DNA of 7,239 nt, taken from Parachlamydiaceae bacterium. GTDB taxonomy: Bacteria; Chlamydiota; Chlamydiia; Chlamydiales; Parachlamydiaceae. The translations under genes were made by a program, and so were the position numbers. How positions within the stretch are numbered: position 1 is the first letter of the stretch; each line of letters starts with the position of its first letter. Below, piece after piece: positions 1-6,382 of this stretch. Where the stretch lies: contig JACDDG010000115.1 in NCBI GenBank assembly GCA_013817115.1, positions 1-7,239 of the forward strand. The letters run 5' to 3'. The notes beneath the pieces were generated by a model. The model searched no databases. It saw only the letters and a program-made list of their open reading frames with translations, and was not told the origin of the DNA.

Positions 1-269
1 CTCTTCAGGACAAAGAGGTTTTCCAGTGGACTTGAGCAAGATATCTCTCCATTTGCATAGTAAAATCTTCTCATTATACCATGCGGAAAATTGAAGTCAA
101 TCACTTCATTTGCAAACCTCTATAGGATGTCATCTTGCGTGAGAAATGCTTCGTGAAATTCGAGCAGTTCTCCGTTAGTTCCAAAAATACGGAGCTGTGA
201 ACGGTAACAGTAACGGCAATGGAATTATGCTTGGGTTGCCAGATAAAATAAGCGACCTACAGATTGGTT
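1..269 (-). pseudogene. decayed reading frame, family not recognised, runs off window edge
   Basis: Reading the minus strand from 269 towards 1 in a single frame gives protein-like sequence interrupted by only two stops, TAA at 227-225 and TAG at 122-120. The middle piece contains FHCRYCYRSQLRIFG and GELLEFHEAFLTQDDIL, and the last piece contains RFANEVIDFNFPHGIMRRF and continues past base 1. There is no start codon with a Shine-Dalgarno. The even amino-acid mix and the persistence of one frame suggest a former coding sequence with point nonsense mutations, but 90 codons with two stops could also arise by chance. I cannot assign a family. The true 3' end lies outside the window. Confidence 0.25.
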
Positions 270-271
270 AA

Positions 272-430
272 GGGGTCAAGTTTAAATAGGAGTCACAATT
301 GAGCCGCGCGAAAGCGCCCGGGGTTGAGCTATCGAAAGTGACTCCATATTACAATATTGGGTTACTTTCGATAGCTCAATACCGGGGGCTTTGGCTCAGC
401 TGAATTGTCCATTTTATTTAACCTGACTCC
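272..430. repeat. 159-nt near-complete palindrome (MITE/REP-like hairpin element)
   Basis: The left arm begins GGGGTCA at 272 and the right arm ends TGACTCC at 430. The inner arms, 296-339 and 364-407, are 44 nt each and match as inverted repeats at 37 of 44 positions, with the last 14 nt before the centre (GAGCTATCGAAAGT) perfect. The outer 23-24 nt also pair, with one indel, and even the 24-nt centre is partly self-complementary (ATATT-AC-AATAT). There is no ORF inside. It could be a non-autonomous transposon, a REP-like element or a large terminator. It ends 4 nt from the stop codon of the minus-strand redoxin gene, so a transcript from that gene would fold here. A partly matching relative lies at 6558-6620. 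Confidence 0.8.
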
Positions 431-434
431 TTCA

Positions 435-1017
435 TTACAAATCACAAGCATCTTCCGGCATCCACTTTGCAGGTTTTCCCTCCCATTTAATGTTACAACC
501 TATTGGATTGGTCATTGAAATTTTTATTTTTTGACCACTTAAATGCTCTTCCAAAGCCTTTTCAAGATCATTCGTTGTTATTTTGCTTGCATCTCTTGGA
601 GCATCAACAGCTCTTCCGGTATAGATCAGAGTACGATGTTCATCAAAAAGAAAAAAATGTGGAGTGCGTAGAGCTCCATAGTTCAAAGCAACTTCCTGTG
701 TTGGATCATACAGATACACCCACGGAAAGTTATGAGAAGCCATTCTTTCAACCATGTGCTCATAGGAGTCTTCCGGAACCGTATTTTTGCTATTAGAGTT
801 AATAGCTACAAAAGAGACACCTTGAGATTTAAAGCGTTCAGCGATTTCTCGAGTGTTTTCATCTGAATTTTTCACATACGGGCAATGGTTACATGTGAAA
901 AAAATCACCAAGACTTTGGCTTTTTTGAAAATCTTTAAGCGAATAGAATTTACCATCAGTAGCTTGCAATTCAAAATCAATTGCATCTGACCCTAGTGGT
1001 AATGTAATTGGCTGCAT
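435..1017 (-). CDS. redoxin / thioredoxin-fold (AhpC/TSA-like, PRX-like) protein, apparent frameshift
   Basis: Cytoplasmic thiol-disulfide protein of the AhpC/TSA-thioredoxin superfamily; its substrate is unknown. Two frames are needed. The first runs from ATG at 1017 (GGAGG 3 nt upstream) and reads [18 protein letters not shown] then [11 protein letters not shown], a typical redoxin N-terminus. The second reads [19 protein letters not shown], holding the CxxC-type site (about Cys42 and Cys45), then [32 protein letters not shown] and GRAVDAP down to a TAA at 437-435. The frames join at an A6 run (plus-strand T6, 921-926). Losing one base gives an in-frame 193-residue protein of normal family length. 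Nothing else is damaged, so a sequencing error, polymerase slippage or a very young pseudogene are all possible. The alternative start inside the second frame (986) gives a nonsensical N-terminus and is not favoured. Confidence 0.8.
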
Positions 1018-1050
1018 GGTCCTCCAAATTTGAGTTTTTTAGTTCTGTTA

Positions 1051-1056
1051 TATAAT
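1051..1056 (+). promoter_or_regulatory. candidate -10 box (plus strand)
   Basis: A perfect TATAAT. The best -35 candidate is TTGAGT at 1030-1035, with a short 15-nt spacer. It would direct transcription towards the terminator at 1164-1190. On the minus strand the same bases contain TATAAC (1052-1047), a possible -10 for the redoxin gene, so divergent overlapping promoters are conceivable. A GTTATA-N17-TATAAC inverted repeat (1047-1075) covers the site. Confidence 0.3.
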
Positions 1057-1062
1057 CAGTTA

Positions 1063-1190
1063 AGTTCGTTATAACCTAAAAAATAATTTTCTATGACAAA
1101 TTTTTTGGGTGTGATGTGCGGCACCATGTGTGAATTTCGCTTACCACACCATCGGATGCCTTCGTCCCCCGTTGGGGGACCTCTTTTTTA
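1063..1190 (+). ncRNA. candidate small RNA between promoter and terminator
   Basis: Inferred only from a TATAAT at 1051-1056 and a strong intrinsic terminator at 1164-1190 on the same strand, with no convincing gene between. The interior can fold: GGTGTG at 1108-1113 pairs with CACACC at 1145-1150. A 25-codon ORF (ATG 1114, TAA 1189-1191) has no Shine-Dalgarno and ends inside the terminator T-run, so I do not call it coding. Its 5' part would lie antisense to the untranslated leader of the redoxin gene. It may instead be a decayed mobile-element end. Confidence 0.22.
1164..1190 (+). terminator. rho-independent terminator
   Basis: A perfect 7-bp GC-rich stem, GTCCCCC with GGGGGAC, closes a GTT loop (1164-1180). 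It is followed by CTC and six T residues (1184-1189) on the plus strand. On the minus strand no T-run follows the stem, so the direction is plus. No plus-strand protein gene upstream explains it, hence the small-RNA candidate. Confidence 0.6.
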
Positions 1191-1193
1191 AAA

Positions 1194-1270
1194 TCCCCAA
1201 AAAGTGTAAAAGTAACTCGTCATAGCGTTATAATATAGGCCACAAAAAAATTTTTATAAGTTCTTGGGGA
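1194..1270. repeat. inverted repeat TCCCCAA / TTGGGGA
   Basis: TCCCCAA (1194-1200) and TTGGGGA (1264-1270) are perfect 7-nt inverted copies around an AT-rich 63-nt interior. They sit between the two terminator-like hairpins. Together with GTCCCCC/GGGGGAC and GTTCCC/GGGAAC they form a cluster of related C-run/G-run palindromes, which may be the remains of a repeat element. Confidence 0.35.
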
Positions 1271-1271
1271 C

Positions 1272-1298
1272 GTAAAAAGAAGTTCCCCTACAGGGAAC
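1272..1298 (-). terminator. candidate rho-independent terminator (minus strand)
   Basis: On the minus strand GTTCCC, a 5-nt loop TGTAG and GGGAAC form a 6-bp stem (1298-1282), followed by TTCTTTTTA. It lies 68 nt beyond the stop of the 42-codon ORF at 1494-1366 and would end a transcript from the promoter at 1547-1555. The stem is short, so termination may be partial. Confidence 0.4.
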
Positions 1299-1316
1299 AG
1301 AGGGATCTTTGTTTAA

Positions 1317-1346
1317 CCCACAGCTGCGGCAGAGCCTTGCTGTGGG
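1317..1346. repeat. hairpin CCCACAGC / GCTGTGGG
   Basis: A perfect 8-bp inverted repeat, CCCACAGC at 1317-1324 and GCTGTGGG at 1339-1346, with a 14-nt GC-rich loop. No T-run follows on either strand, so it is not a classical terminator. It lies in the 3' untranslated region of the small minus-strand ORF and could stabilise that transcript. Confidence 0.5.
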
Positions 1347-1365
1347 CTACAAAATGATTTTCAGG

Positions 1366-1494
1366 CTATGTTTTAAGCTGCATAACTTTTTCAAAAAAAA
1401 ACTGAGTTAAAAGCATGATTCCAATATTGATAACTCCATCTATATCAAGGCCTATTGCGACTATCGGCCTTTCATCAATTCTAATTGAATTCAT
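1366..1494 (-). CDS. small ORF, 42 residues, unknown function
   Basis: I do not recognise this gene. The ATG at 1494 is preceded by GGAG 8 nt upstream, and 50 nt further upstream there is an extended -10 promoter; a hairpin and a terminator-like stem follow the TAG (1368-1366). The product starts MNSIRIDERPIVAIGL and continues DIDGVINIGIMLLTQFFFEK. The middle is hydrophobic but broken by charged residues, so it is not a clear membrane helix. DIDGV resembles HAD motif I, which is too little to assign a family; it might be the stump of a longer gene. A T9 run (A9 on plus, 1393-1401) makes the 3' half sensitive to indels. It could also be the non-coding body of a regulatory RNA. Confidence 0.4.
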   Translation of the reverse strand: MNSIRIDERPIVAIGLDIDGVINIGIMLLTQFFFEKVMQLKT

Positions 1495-1546
1495 ACTGTT
1501 AACTCCATATGTTTTTTGTCGCTTTAATTAATTAACTAACATGACT

Positions 1547-1555
1547 ATTATAACA
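1547..1555 (-). promoter_or_regulatory. extended -10 promoter for the 42-codon ORF
   Basis: The minus strand reads TGTTATAAT, a perfect TATAAT with the extended TGn motif (1555-1547). The nearest -35-like hexamer is TTTTCA with a 15-nt spacer, which is weak, but extended -10 promoters tolerate that. Initiation near 1540 would leave a leader of about 45 nt before the ATG at 1494. Read-through could also supply the redoxin gene at 1017. Confidence 0.45.
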
Positions 1556-1621
1556 TAACATGCAAAATGAAAATACCGTATAAACTACCCTATTTTAATT
1601 TTGCTTAACGATTAATGCCGC

Positions 1622-2236
1622 TTAAGCTAAAACAAAAATCCATTTTCTACAAAGCTCAGCTTCAAACTTACAAACTTGCTCTGCATAAATGTCTCCCAAA
1701 GGTAGCTTTAAGAGTCCTTCCTTCATTTCTTCGAGGTGTTCTTTTTCTTCTAAAAGGATCGATTTGACCGCTACCTTTGAATTTGCCTCTTTTAAAACCT
1801 CATCGTACAAATGATAAAGCTCGCTTGCCCTAAGTTCAATGGCATAGGTGACAAGTAAATACGAGGCCTCCCTTATTGCATTCTCTGGCAGCCCCTTTTC
1901 TTTGAGATAGCGCGATGTCTTTAAATCTAGAATATTCAAATACTGCAACGTCAGTTTCCCGCCTAAAAGAGTCCCTAAAGAATAATCCTCCATTGTCTCA
2001 TCCGAAATTTTTTTTATCTGACGTTTTAAATGATGAGCATGCCTAAATTCTTCTGCAGCATGCTTTAACATCTCCTCCTTGACTAAGGTTGGATGTTCGC
2101 AGGCTGCAATTTTTCGTGCCCCACAATTTTCAAGATAAGAAAGTGTATTCAGCCATTTAGCATGCAGTTCATTTGAAGCCACAAACCATGTAAGAAGTGG
2201 CTTTAAGGCTTGAACAAAAGAAACAAATGTTGTCAT
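1622..2236 (-). CDS. ferritin-like putative di-iron protein, last gene of the biotin operon
   Basis: A 204-residue, probably all-helical cytoplasmic protein with no signal peptide. Three ExxH motifs are visible: Glu63-His66 (in HAAEEFRHAHHL), Glu139-His142 (in IELRASELYHLYDE) and Glu164-His167 (in LEEKEHLEEM). Glu134 lies 30 residues before Glu164, and Glu36 or Glu23 could be the first-helix ligand. This spacing matches the E, ExxH, E, ExxH scheme of ferritin-like di-iron carboxylate proteins (rubrerythrin, Coq7, MiaE types). Its ATG overlaps the bioA stop as ATGA, with AGAGGGG 5 nt upstream, so it is translationally coupled to bioA. Family knowledge suggests an O2-dependent oxidase or hydroxylase. 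From context I infer a role in biotin synthesis, perhaps making the pimeloyl precursor, since no bioC or bioH is present here. It does not look like CADD. The exact reaction is unknown. Confidence 0.75.
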   Translation of the reverse strand: MTTFVSFVQALKPLLTWFVASNELHAKWLNTLSYLENCGARKIAACEHPTLVKEEMLKHAAEEFRHAHHLKRQIKKISDETMEDYSLGTLLGGKLTLQYLNILDLKTSRYLKEKGLPENAIREASYLLVTYAIELRASELYHLYDEVLKEANSKVAVKSILLEEKEHLEEMKEGLLKLPLGDIYAEQVCKFEAELCRKWIFVLA

Positions 2237-3540
2237 AGCGACCCCTCTAGTGTATGTTCAATTTGGTCATAAATAAATCTTAATTCATCTTCTTGGATGC
2301 AATAGGGAGGCAAAACATATAGTACATTTCCCAAAGGACGAAGTAATATGCCTTTACTTAAAAAAAAGCTATAAAGTCTATCTTTCATCGTTTCAAAATA
2401 TGAAGTCGTTTCACAAATATATTCTAAAGCTAAAATTGTGCCGAGGCATTCACAACGCTTTAATTTCGGATGTAATTGCCATTTCTGACAGAACTCTTCA
2501 TGCAATCGATTAATCATTTCTCTTTGATGTGTGCAAGACTCTTTTAAAAGAAGATCTAAGCTTGCAATGCCGCTACTGCAGGCAATTGGATTACCAGTAT
2601 AAGAATGGCCATGCAAAAAAGCTTGTCGCTTGTGATCACTTAAAAACGCGTTATAAATTTGCTCTGTACATGCGGTTACACCCAAAGCCAAGAAGCCTCC
2701 TGTCAAGCCTTTTGAAAGGCATATAAGATCTGGTTTTTCTTCAATTTGCTCTCCAGCAAAAAGTGTACCGGTGCGACCAAATCCTGTCATCACCTCGTCA
2801 GCAATGGTTAAAACCTGATGTTGTCGACAGCGTTTAATGAGGCTATTTAATCCTTCTGCAGAATAAATGACCATTCCCCCAGACCCTAACACTAAGGGTT
2901 CAAAAATGAAGCAGGCTGATGTTCCCTTTTCCAAAATGGAATCTAATTGAGCTAAAGAGGAACTTTCTTGACCAGGTAAAGGTGGATCTATGGACTCAAC
3001 TTCGAAAAGGTGTTTCCAGAATGGTCTATTAAATTCATTTTTTCCTGCTGCGGACATAGCGCCAAAAGTGTCCCCATGATAGCTATTTTTAAAGCAAATC
3101 ACTTTTGTCTTTGGAGTTTTTTGATTCAAATTCTGCCAGTATTGCAATGCCATTTTGAGTGCTACTTCGACAGCGGTTGAACCATTATCTGAATAGAAAA
3201 TTTTCGACATTTTTCCAGGTAAAAGCGGTAGCAACCTCGAAGCGAGTTCAACAGCTGGGGCATGAGTAAAATCAGCAAAAATAACATGCTCTAATTGCGC
3301 TGCTTGCGATGCAATTTTTTCAACAATATAGGGATGGGCATGCCCATGTAAATTCACCCACCAAGAGGAAATTCCATCCATGTAGGAACGTCCATCTTCA
3401 GCATAAAGATACAAACCTTTTGCTCTCACAATAGAAATAGGAGCCTTTGCTGTTTTCATTTGTGTAAAAGGATGCCAGATGCATGCCCTGTCTTTTTCAA
3501 TTAAGGAGTCATATTTAATTTCTTGAAGCAAGGTTTCCAT
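2233..3540 (-). CDS. bioA: adenosylmethionine-8-amino-7-oxononanoate aminotransferase
   Basis: A PLP-dependent class III aminotransferase that converts KAPA to DAPA, the third-from-last intermediate step to biotin, classically with S-adenosylmethionine as amino donor. At 435 residues it is close to E. coli BioA (429). Visible landmarks are WHPFTQM (22-28), the SSWW tryptophans (59-61), THAPAVELA (92-100), the phosphate-binding GSTAVE (120-125), SYHGDTFGAMS with Tyr154, ADEVMTGFGRTG with Asp248, the PLP lysine Lys277 in LSKGLTGG, HSYTGNP and RPLGN with Arg401, which would hold the substrate carboxylate. The start is inside bioD, overlapping it by 40 nt, and shows no good Shine-Dalgarno, so initiation probably depends on bioD translation. 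The stop overlaps the next start. Amino-donor choice cannot be judged by eye. Confidence 0.97.
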   Translation of the reverse strand: METLLQEIKYDSLIEKDRACIWHPFTQMKTAKAPISIVRAKGLYLYAEDGRSYMDGISSWWVNLHGHAHPYIVEKIASQAAQLEHVIFADFTHAPAVELASRLLPLLPGKMSKIFYSDNGSTAVEVALKMALQYWQNLNQKTPKTKVICFKNSYHGDTFGAMSAAGKNEFNRPFWKHLFEVESIDPPLPGQESSSLAQLDSILEKGTSACFIFEPLVLGSGGMVIYSAEGLNSLIKRCRQHQVLTIADEVMTGFGRTGTLFAGEQIEEKPDLICLSKGLTGGFLALGVTACTEQIYNAFLSDHKRQAFLHGHSYTGNPIACSSGIASLDLLLKESCTHQREMINRLHEEFCQKWQLHPKLKRCECLGTILALEYICETTSYFETMKDRLYSFFLSKGILLRPLGNVLYVLPPYCIQEDELRFIYDQIEHTLEGSL

Positions 3541-4136
3541 TGTTTTGCATACCGTTGAATAATTTTTGGATTTAACTCTTTTTCGGGAAGTAACCGGCCT
3601 AAAAGAGGGAGTTTTGTTATTTCTAGAATTGCATCTTCGCTATCAGAATCACTCTGTCCATTGAAGATAAGCCCAGCAATGTCCACATTTGAACGCTTTA
3701 ACTGCTCTAGAGTCAATAATGTGTGATTTATACTTCCAAGATAATGTTTAGAAACGATAATCCATTTGCAATCCCATGATTTAAATAAATCAATCGTTAG
3801 TAGTTTTGTTGTTAACGGTACTAAAACTCCTCCCACACTTTCAATAATAAGTGGACGTGCTGTTCTCGGAGGGATAATAGTTGTCGGGTCTACAATTATA
3901 TTCTCTAGCCTTGCAGCATGGTGTGGTGATAGCGGAGCTTTTAAATTGTATGATGGGTCATAAATTTTATGCTCTGATGTATTGATCAAATTTTTCATCA
4001 TAAATACATCTGAATCATTTTCAGGTCCAGATTGAACAGGCTTCCAGTAATCCCCATCCATAAGTGTTGTTACAATGGCTGAAACAATAGTTTTTCCAAC
4101 ATTAGTGCCAATTCCGGCGATCATTATTCTCTGCAT
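3501..4136 (-). CDS. bioD: dethiobiotin synthetase
   Basis: An ATP- and CO2-dependent cytoplasmic enzyme that closes the ureido ring of DAPA to give dethiobiotin. The 211 residues are slightly shorter than E. coli BioD (about 225). The P-loop is GIGTNVGKT (8-16, Lys15), followed by WKPVQSG (31-37, Lys32), the DSD segment near 41-43, LSPHHAARLE, the ESVGGVLVPL loop (E. coli has EGAGG at this point) and GLIFNG near the nucleotide-base site. The second residue of the usual EGAGG motif is Ser here, a small departure. ATG at 4136 lies 3 nt after the bioF stop, and AGGAG (4144-4148) sits 7 nt before it inside the end of bioF. The 3' end overlaps bioA by 40 nt. Confidence 0.95.
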   Translation of the reverse strand: MQRIMIAGIGTNVGKTIVSAIVTTLMDGDYWKPVQSGPENDSDVFMMKNLINTSEHKIYDPSYNLKAPLSPHHAARLENIIVDPTTIIPPRTARPLIIESVGGVLVPLTTKLLTIDLFKSWDCKWIIVSKHYLGSINHTLLTLEQLKRSNVDIAGLIFNGQSDSDSEDAILEITKLPLLGRLLPEKELNPKIIQRYAKQWKPCFKKLNMTP

Positions 4137-4139
4137 GAA

Positions 4140-5270
4140 CTAGCTCCTATTTATTGATTCGATGACTTTCAAAAGTGCCAACAATTCATCTTTTGTGTTG
4201 TATGCATGCAAACAAATGCGCAAAATTTCACGTCCACGTTTAACTGTGGGACTTGTTAAGGCCCTTACATCGAACCCTTTCTGCATTAGTTTCTCCGCTG
4301 AAATTTTAACAGATTCATTTCCTGCAATTTTTACAGATTGAATATGCGTTTCCGATGTTTTCTCATCGTCACGAACTTTCCTAAATAGTTGAATCAATTC
4401 CTGAAGGTTTTCTCGCTGCGTTTCAAAACTAGGAAGAAGATCGTAACTGCATTTAATCGCGGCTAAAGAATAAAAGGGTAGAGCTGTTGTATAGATGTAG
4501 GGTCTTGCAAAGTTAACTAGGGCTTGTTTTAGCGTGTGATTTCCCAGCACAATGGCTCCATGAGTGCCCAAAGCTTTGCCAAAAGTATTGATTTGAGCAA
4601 ATATCTTTGACGTGAGGTTAAGTTCGGCAACACAACCACGACCACTAGACCCGCAAACCCCCACAGCATGTGCTTCATCAACAATCAAGTGAGCAGAATA
4701 TTTTTCTGCAAGTTGACTAACTTCCTTTAAAGGAGACTTAGAGCCATCTGTTGAGTAAATCGATTCCACACAGATAAAGCAATTTTTAGTTAAAGAACAG
4801 CTTCTGAGGCGATTTTCTAGATGTTCTAAATCATTATGCTTAAATGCAAATGCCTTTGCACCACTCAAATGAATGCCGTCATGTGTCGAGGCATGTACCC
4901 CAACATCAAAGAGAATTGTATCTTCATCGCTAGCAACTGTAGAGAGCAATCCTACATTAGCCATGTATCCGCAATTAAAAAGAGTTCCCGCTTCGTAATG
5001 ATGGAAATGCGCTATTTTATCTTCCAAATCTTGAGCATATGTAGAATTCCCTGTAAGCAACCGTGAGCCAGTTGATCCTAAACCATTCAAATGTAGCAAG
5101 CCTACATGCCTTTCAAATTCTTCTGAGACGCTCTTAGCCAAATCGGAAGATCGTGCAAGTCCCAGATAATCATTTGAAGAAAAATCAATTAGATTTTGCC
5201 TTATAGCCAATTGCCTTAAATTCCCTAGACTCAGCTGTCTTGATAGCTTCTCTGTAAGATAAAGAGTCAT
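4140..5270 (-). CDS. bioF: 8-amino-7-oxononanoate (KAPA) synthase
   Basis: A PLP enzyme of the alpha-oxoamine synthase family that condenses pimeloyl-thioester with L-alanine to KAPA, the first committed ring-building step. I chose ATG 5270 (376 residues) because AAAGGA lies 7 nt upstream and the 28 residues before [10 protein letters not shown] match the usual N-terminal length. A longer frame to 5381 would only add unrelated residues read from bioB. Landmarks are [10 protein letters not shown] (30-39), [10 protein letters not shown] (65-74), FNCGYMAN (98-105), the PLP-stacking His126 in [14 protein letters not shown] with Asp198 and His201, and the PLP lysine Lys232 in [10 protein letters not shown]. 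The first 28 codons overlap bioB in another frame. A glycine C-acetyltransferase or other family member is unlikely given the neighbours. Confidence 0.96.
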   Translation of the reverse strand: MTLYLTEKLSRQLSLGNLRQLAIRQNLIDFSSNDYLGLARSSDLAKSVSEEFERHVGLLHLNGLGSTGSRLLTGNSTYAQDLEDKIAHFHHYEAGTLFNCGYMANVGLLSTVASDEDTILFDVGVHASTHDGIHLSGAKAFAFKHNDLEHLENRLRSCSLTKNCFICVESIYSTDGSKSPLKEVSQLAEKYSAHLIVDEAHAVGVCGSSGRGCVAELNLTSKIFAQINTFGKALGTHGAIVLGNHTLKQALVNFARPYIYTTALPFYSLAAIKCSYDLLPSFETQRENLQELIQLFRKVRDDEKTSETHIQSVKIAGNESVKISAEKLMQKGFDVRALTSPTVKRGREILRICLHAYNTKDELLALLKVIESINRS

Positions 5271-6237
5271 GATTGCTTCCTTTGGAAAATGCCGGTCTTT
5301 TTTTAAGGCCAAGAAGTTGAAACATCTGGTCATCTGTGTCGACAGAGGTGTTAGCCACAGTAAGAAGTTTTTCCCCTGCAAAAATAGAATTAGCTCCGGC
5401 TAAAAAGCACAGAGCTTGTTCCTCAAAAGACATTTCTATTCGACCGCAGGAAAGCCTGATCATTGACTTCGGAAGGACCATTCTGGCAACCGCAATCACT
5501 CTTAGCATATCCCAAACTGAGATTTTTGGTTGATCTTCAAGTGGGGTGCCCGGAATTTGACTCAAGCGATTGATTGGAACTGATTCGGGATGAGGATTTC
5601 GCGTACATAAAGTATGTAATAGTTCTAAACGATCATTAATTTTCTCGCCCATTCCAATAATGCCCCCACAACAAACACTTAAATTAGACTTTTCTACAAT
5701 GTCTAGGGTGTTTAACCTATCCTGATAAGTTCTTGTGGATATGATCGTCTTATAAAATGCCTCTGATGAATCAAGGTTATGATTATAGGCGTACAATCCT
5801 GCATCCTTAAGTCGTTTTGCTTGATGCTCTTTGAGCATCCCTAGGGTGCAACACACTTCTACTCCCAAATCAGCAATTCCTTTGATCATGGCGAGCACAT
5901 CTTCAAACTGCTTGTTATCTCGAATTTCTCGCCAGGCTGCCCCTAAACACACGCGTGTGGCACCTCTTGCGATTGCCATTTTAGCTTCTGAAAGAGCTAC
6001 TTCATAAGACATCAAGGGCTGCGCTGAAACAGCAGTCTGATACCTGGATGATTGAGAGCAATATTTACAATCCTCCGGACAACCTCCGGTCTTTATCGAA
6101 ATCAAACTACAGACTTGAATTTCTGCAGGAATATGAAATTCTTGATGAAGCGCATTCGATTTTGAAATGAGTTCAAGTAAGGGCAATGCATATAATTCCT
6201 GCAATTCTGCTAGAGACCAATCGTATTTTATAAACAT
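5185..6237 (-). CDS. bioB: biotin synthase (radical SAM)
   Basis: A radical-SAM enzyme that inserts sulfur into dethiobiotin, the last step of biotin synthesis. The protein has 350 residues (E. coli 346). With ATG 6237 as start, the 4Fe-4S cysteines in [12 protein letters not shown] fall at 53, 57 and 60, exactly as in E. coli, which supports this start over a TTG at 6282 that has no Shine-Dalgarno. The 2Fe-2S ligands are also present: Cys97 (VCLGAAW), Cys129 (EVCCTLG), Cys189 ([11 protein letters not shown]) and Arg261 (IRLSCGR). YNHNLD and SVPIN, both typical of BioB, are intact. AGGA lies 12 nt before the ATG, a rather long spacing. The gene leads the operon, and its last 28 codons are shared with bioF. 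Confidence 0.98.
   Translation of the reverse strand: MFIKYDWSLAELQELYALPLLELISKSNALHQEFHIPAEIQVCSLISIKTGGCPEDCKYCSQSSRYQTAVSAQPLMSYEVALSEAKMAIARGATRVCLGAAWREIRDNKQFEDVLAMIKGIADLGVEVCCTLGMLKEHQAKRLKDAGLYAYNHNLDSSEAFYKTIISTRTYQDRLNTLDIVEKSNLSVCCGGIIGMGEKINDRLELLHTLCTRNPHPESVPINRLSQIPGTPLEDQPKISVWDMLRVIAVARMVLPKSMIRLSCGRIEMSFEEQALCFLAGANSIFAGEKLLTVANTSVDTDDQMFQLLGLKKRPAFSKGSNHDSLSYREAIKTAESREFKAIGYKAKSN
5278..5283 (-). promoter_or_regulatory. ribosome binding site deciding the bioF start
   Basis: AAAGGA on the minus strand, 7 nt before ATG 5270 and inside bioB coding sequence. It is the reason for preferring this start over the upstream in-frame codons at 5333 and 5381, and it confirms that the bioB-bioF overlap is used. 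Confidence 0.6.
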
Positions 6238-6353
6238 GTTTTTATATTGTCCTGTTTTCAGAGTGTTTTTTATTTTTTGCAAAGTTTAGGTGAGTTTGGC
6301 TTTTAAATGATGAGTTTGCCAAAAAAGAAGTAAAAGGGATATTTAATTATGTT

Positions 6354-6382
6354 TTTATAGAACTATTAAATAGTTTATGAAA
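6354..6382 (-). promoter_or_regulatory. weak candidate promoter of the biotin operon
   Basis: The minus strand has TATAAA at 6359-6354, 116 nt before the bioB ATG. The hexamer 17 nt upstream is TTTCAT (6382-6377), a poor -35. Its spacer contains the perfect palindrome AACTATT-T-AATAGTT (6375-6361). A protein bound there would block RNA polymerase, which would suit an operator, but this is inferred from position only. Confidence 0.25.

Noticed and set aside
503..796. 97-codon plus-strand ORF opposite the redoxin gene
   Set aside because: Lies antisense to a recognisable redoxin coding sequence and has no family motifs; a shadow frame.
1114..1191. 25-codon plus-strand ORF MCGTMCEFRLPHHRMP...
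   Set aside because: No ribosome binding site, and its end coincides with the T-run of a terminator; judged a chance frame.
1603..1627. Inverted repeat GCTTAA/TTAAGC at the end of the biotin operon as its terminator
   Set aside because: Only 6 AT-rich base pairs, a 13-nt loop and no T-run on the minus strand; too weak to call.
1622..2236. Identification of the operon's last gene as CADD, TenA or a haem-oxygenase-like oxidase
   Set aside because: The three ExxH motifs and their spacing fit the ferritin-like scheme; the ligand pattern I recall for CADD (Glu, His, Glu, His, Asp, His) is not present.
5271..5381. N-terminal extension of BioF to 5381
   Set aside because: The added 37 residues are bioB sequence read in another frame and do not resemble BioF; a good Shine-Dalgarno marks ATG 5270.
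6238..6282. TTG start of BioB at 6282
   Set aside because: No Shine-Dalgarno; the ATG at 6237 places the iron-sulfur cysteines at 53, 57 and 60, exactly as in E. coli BioB.
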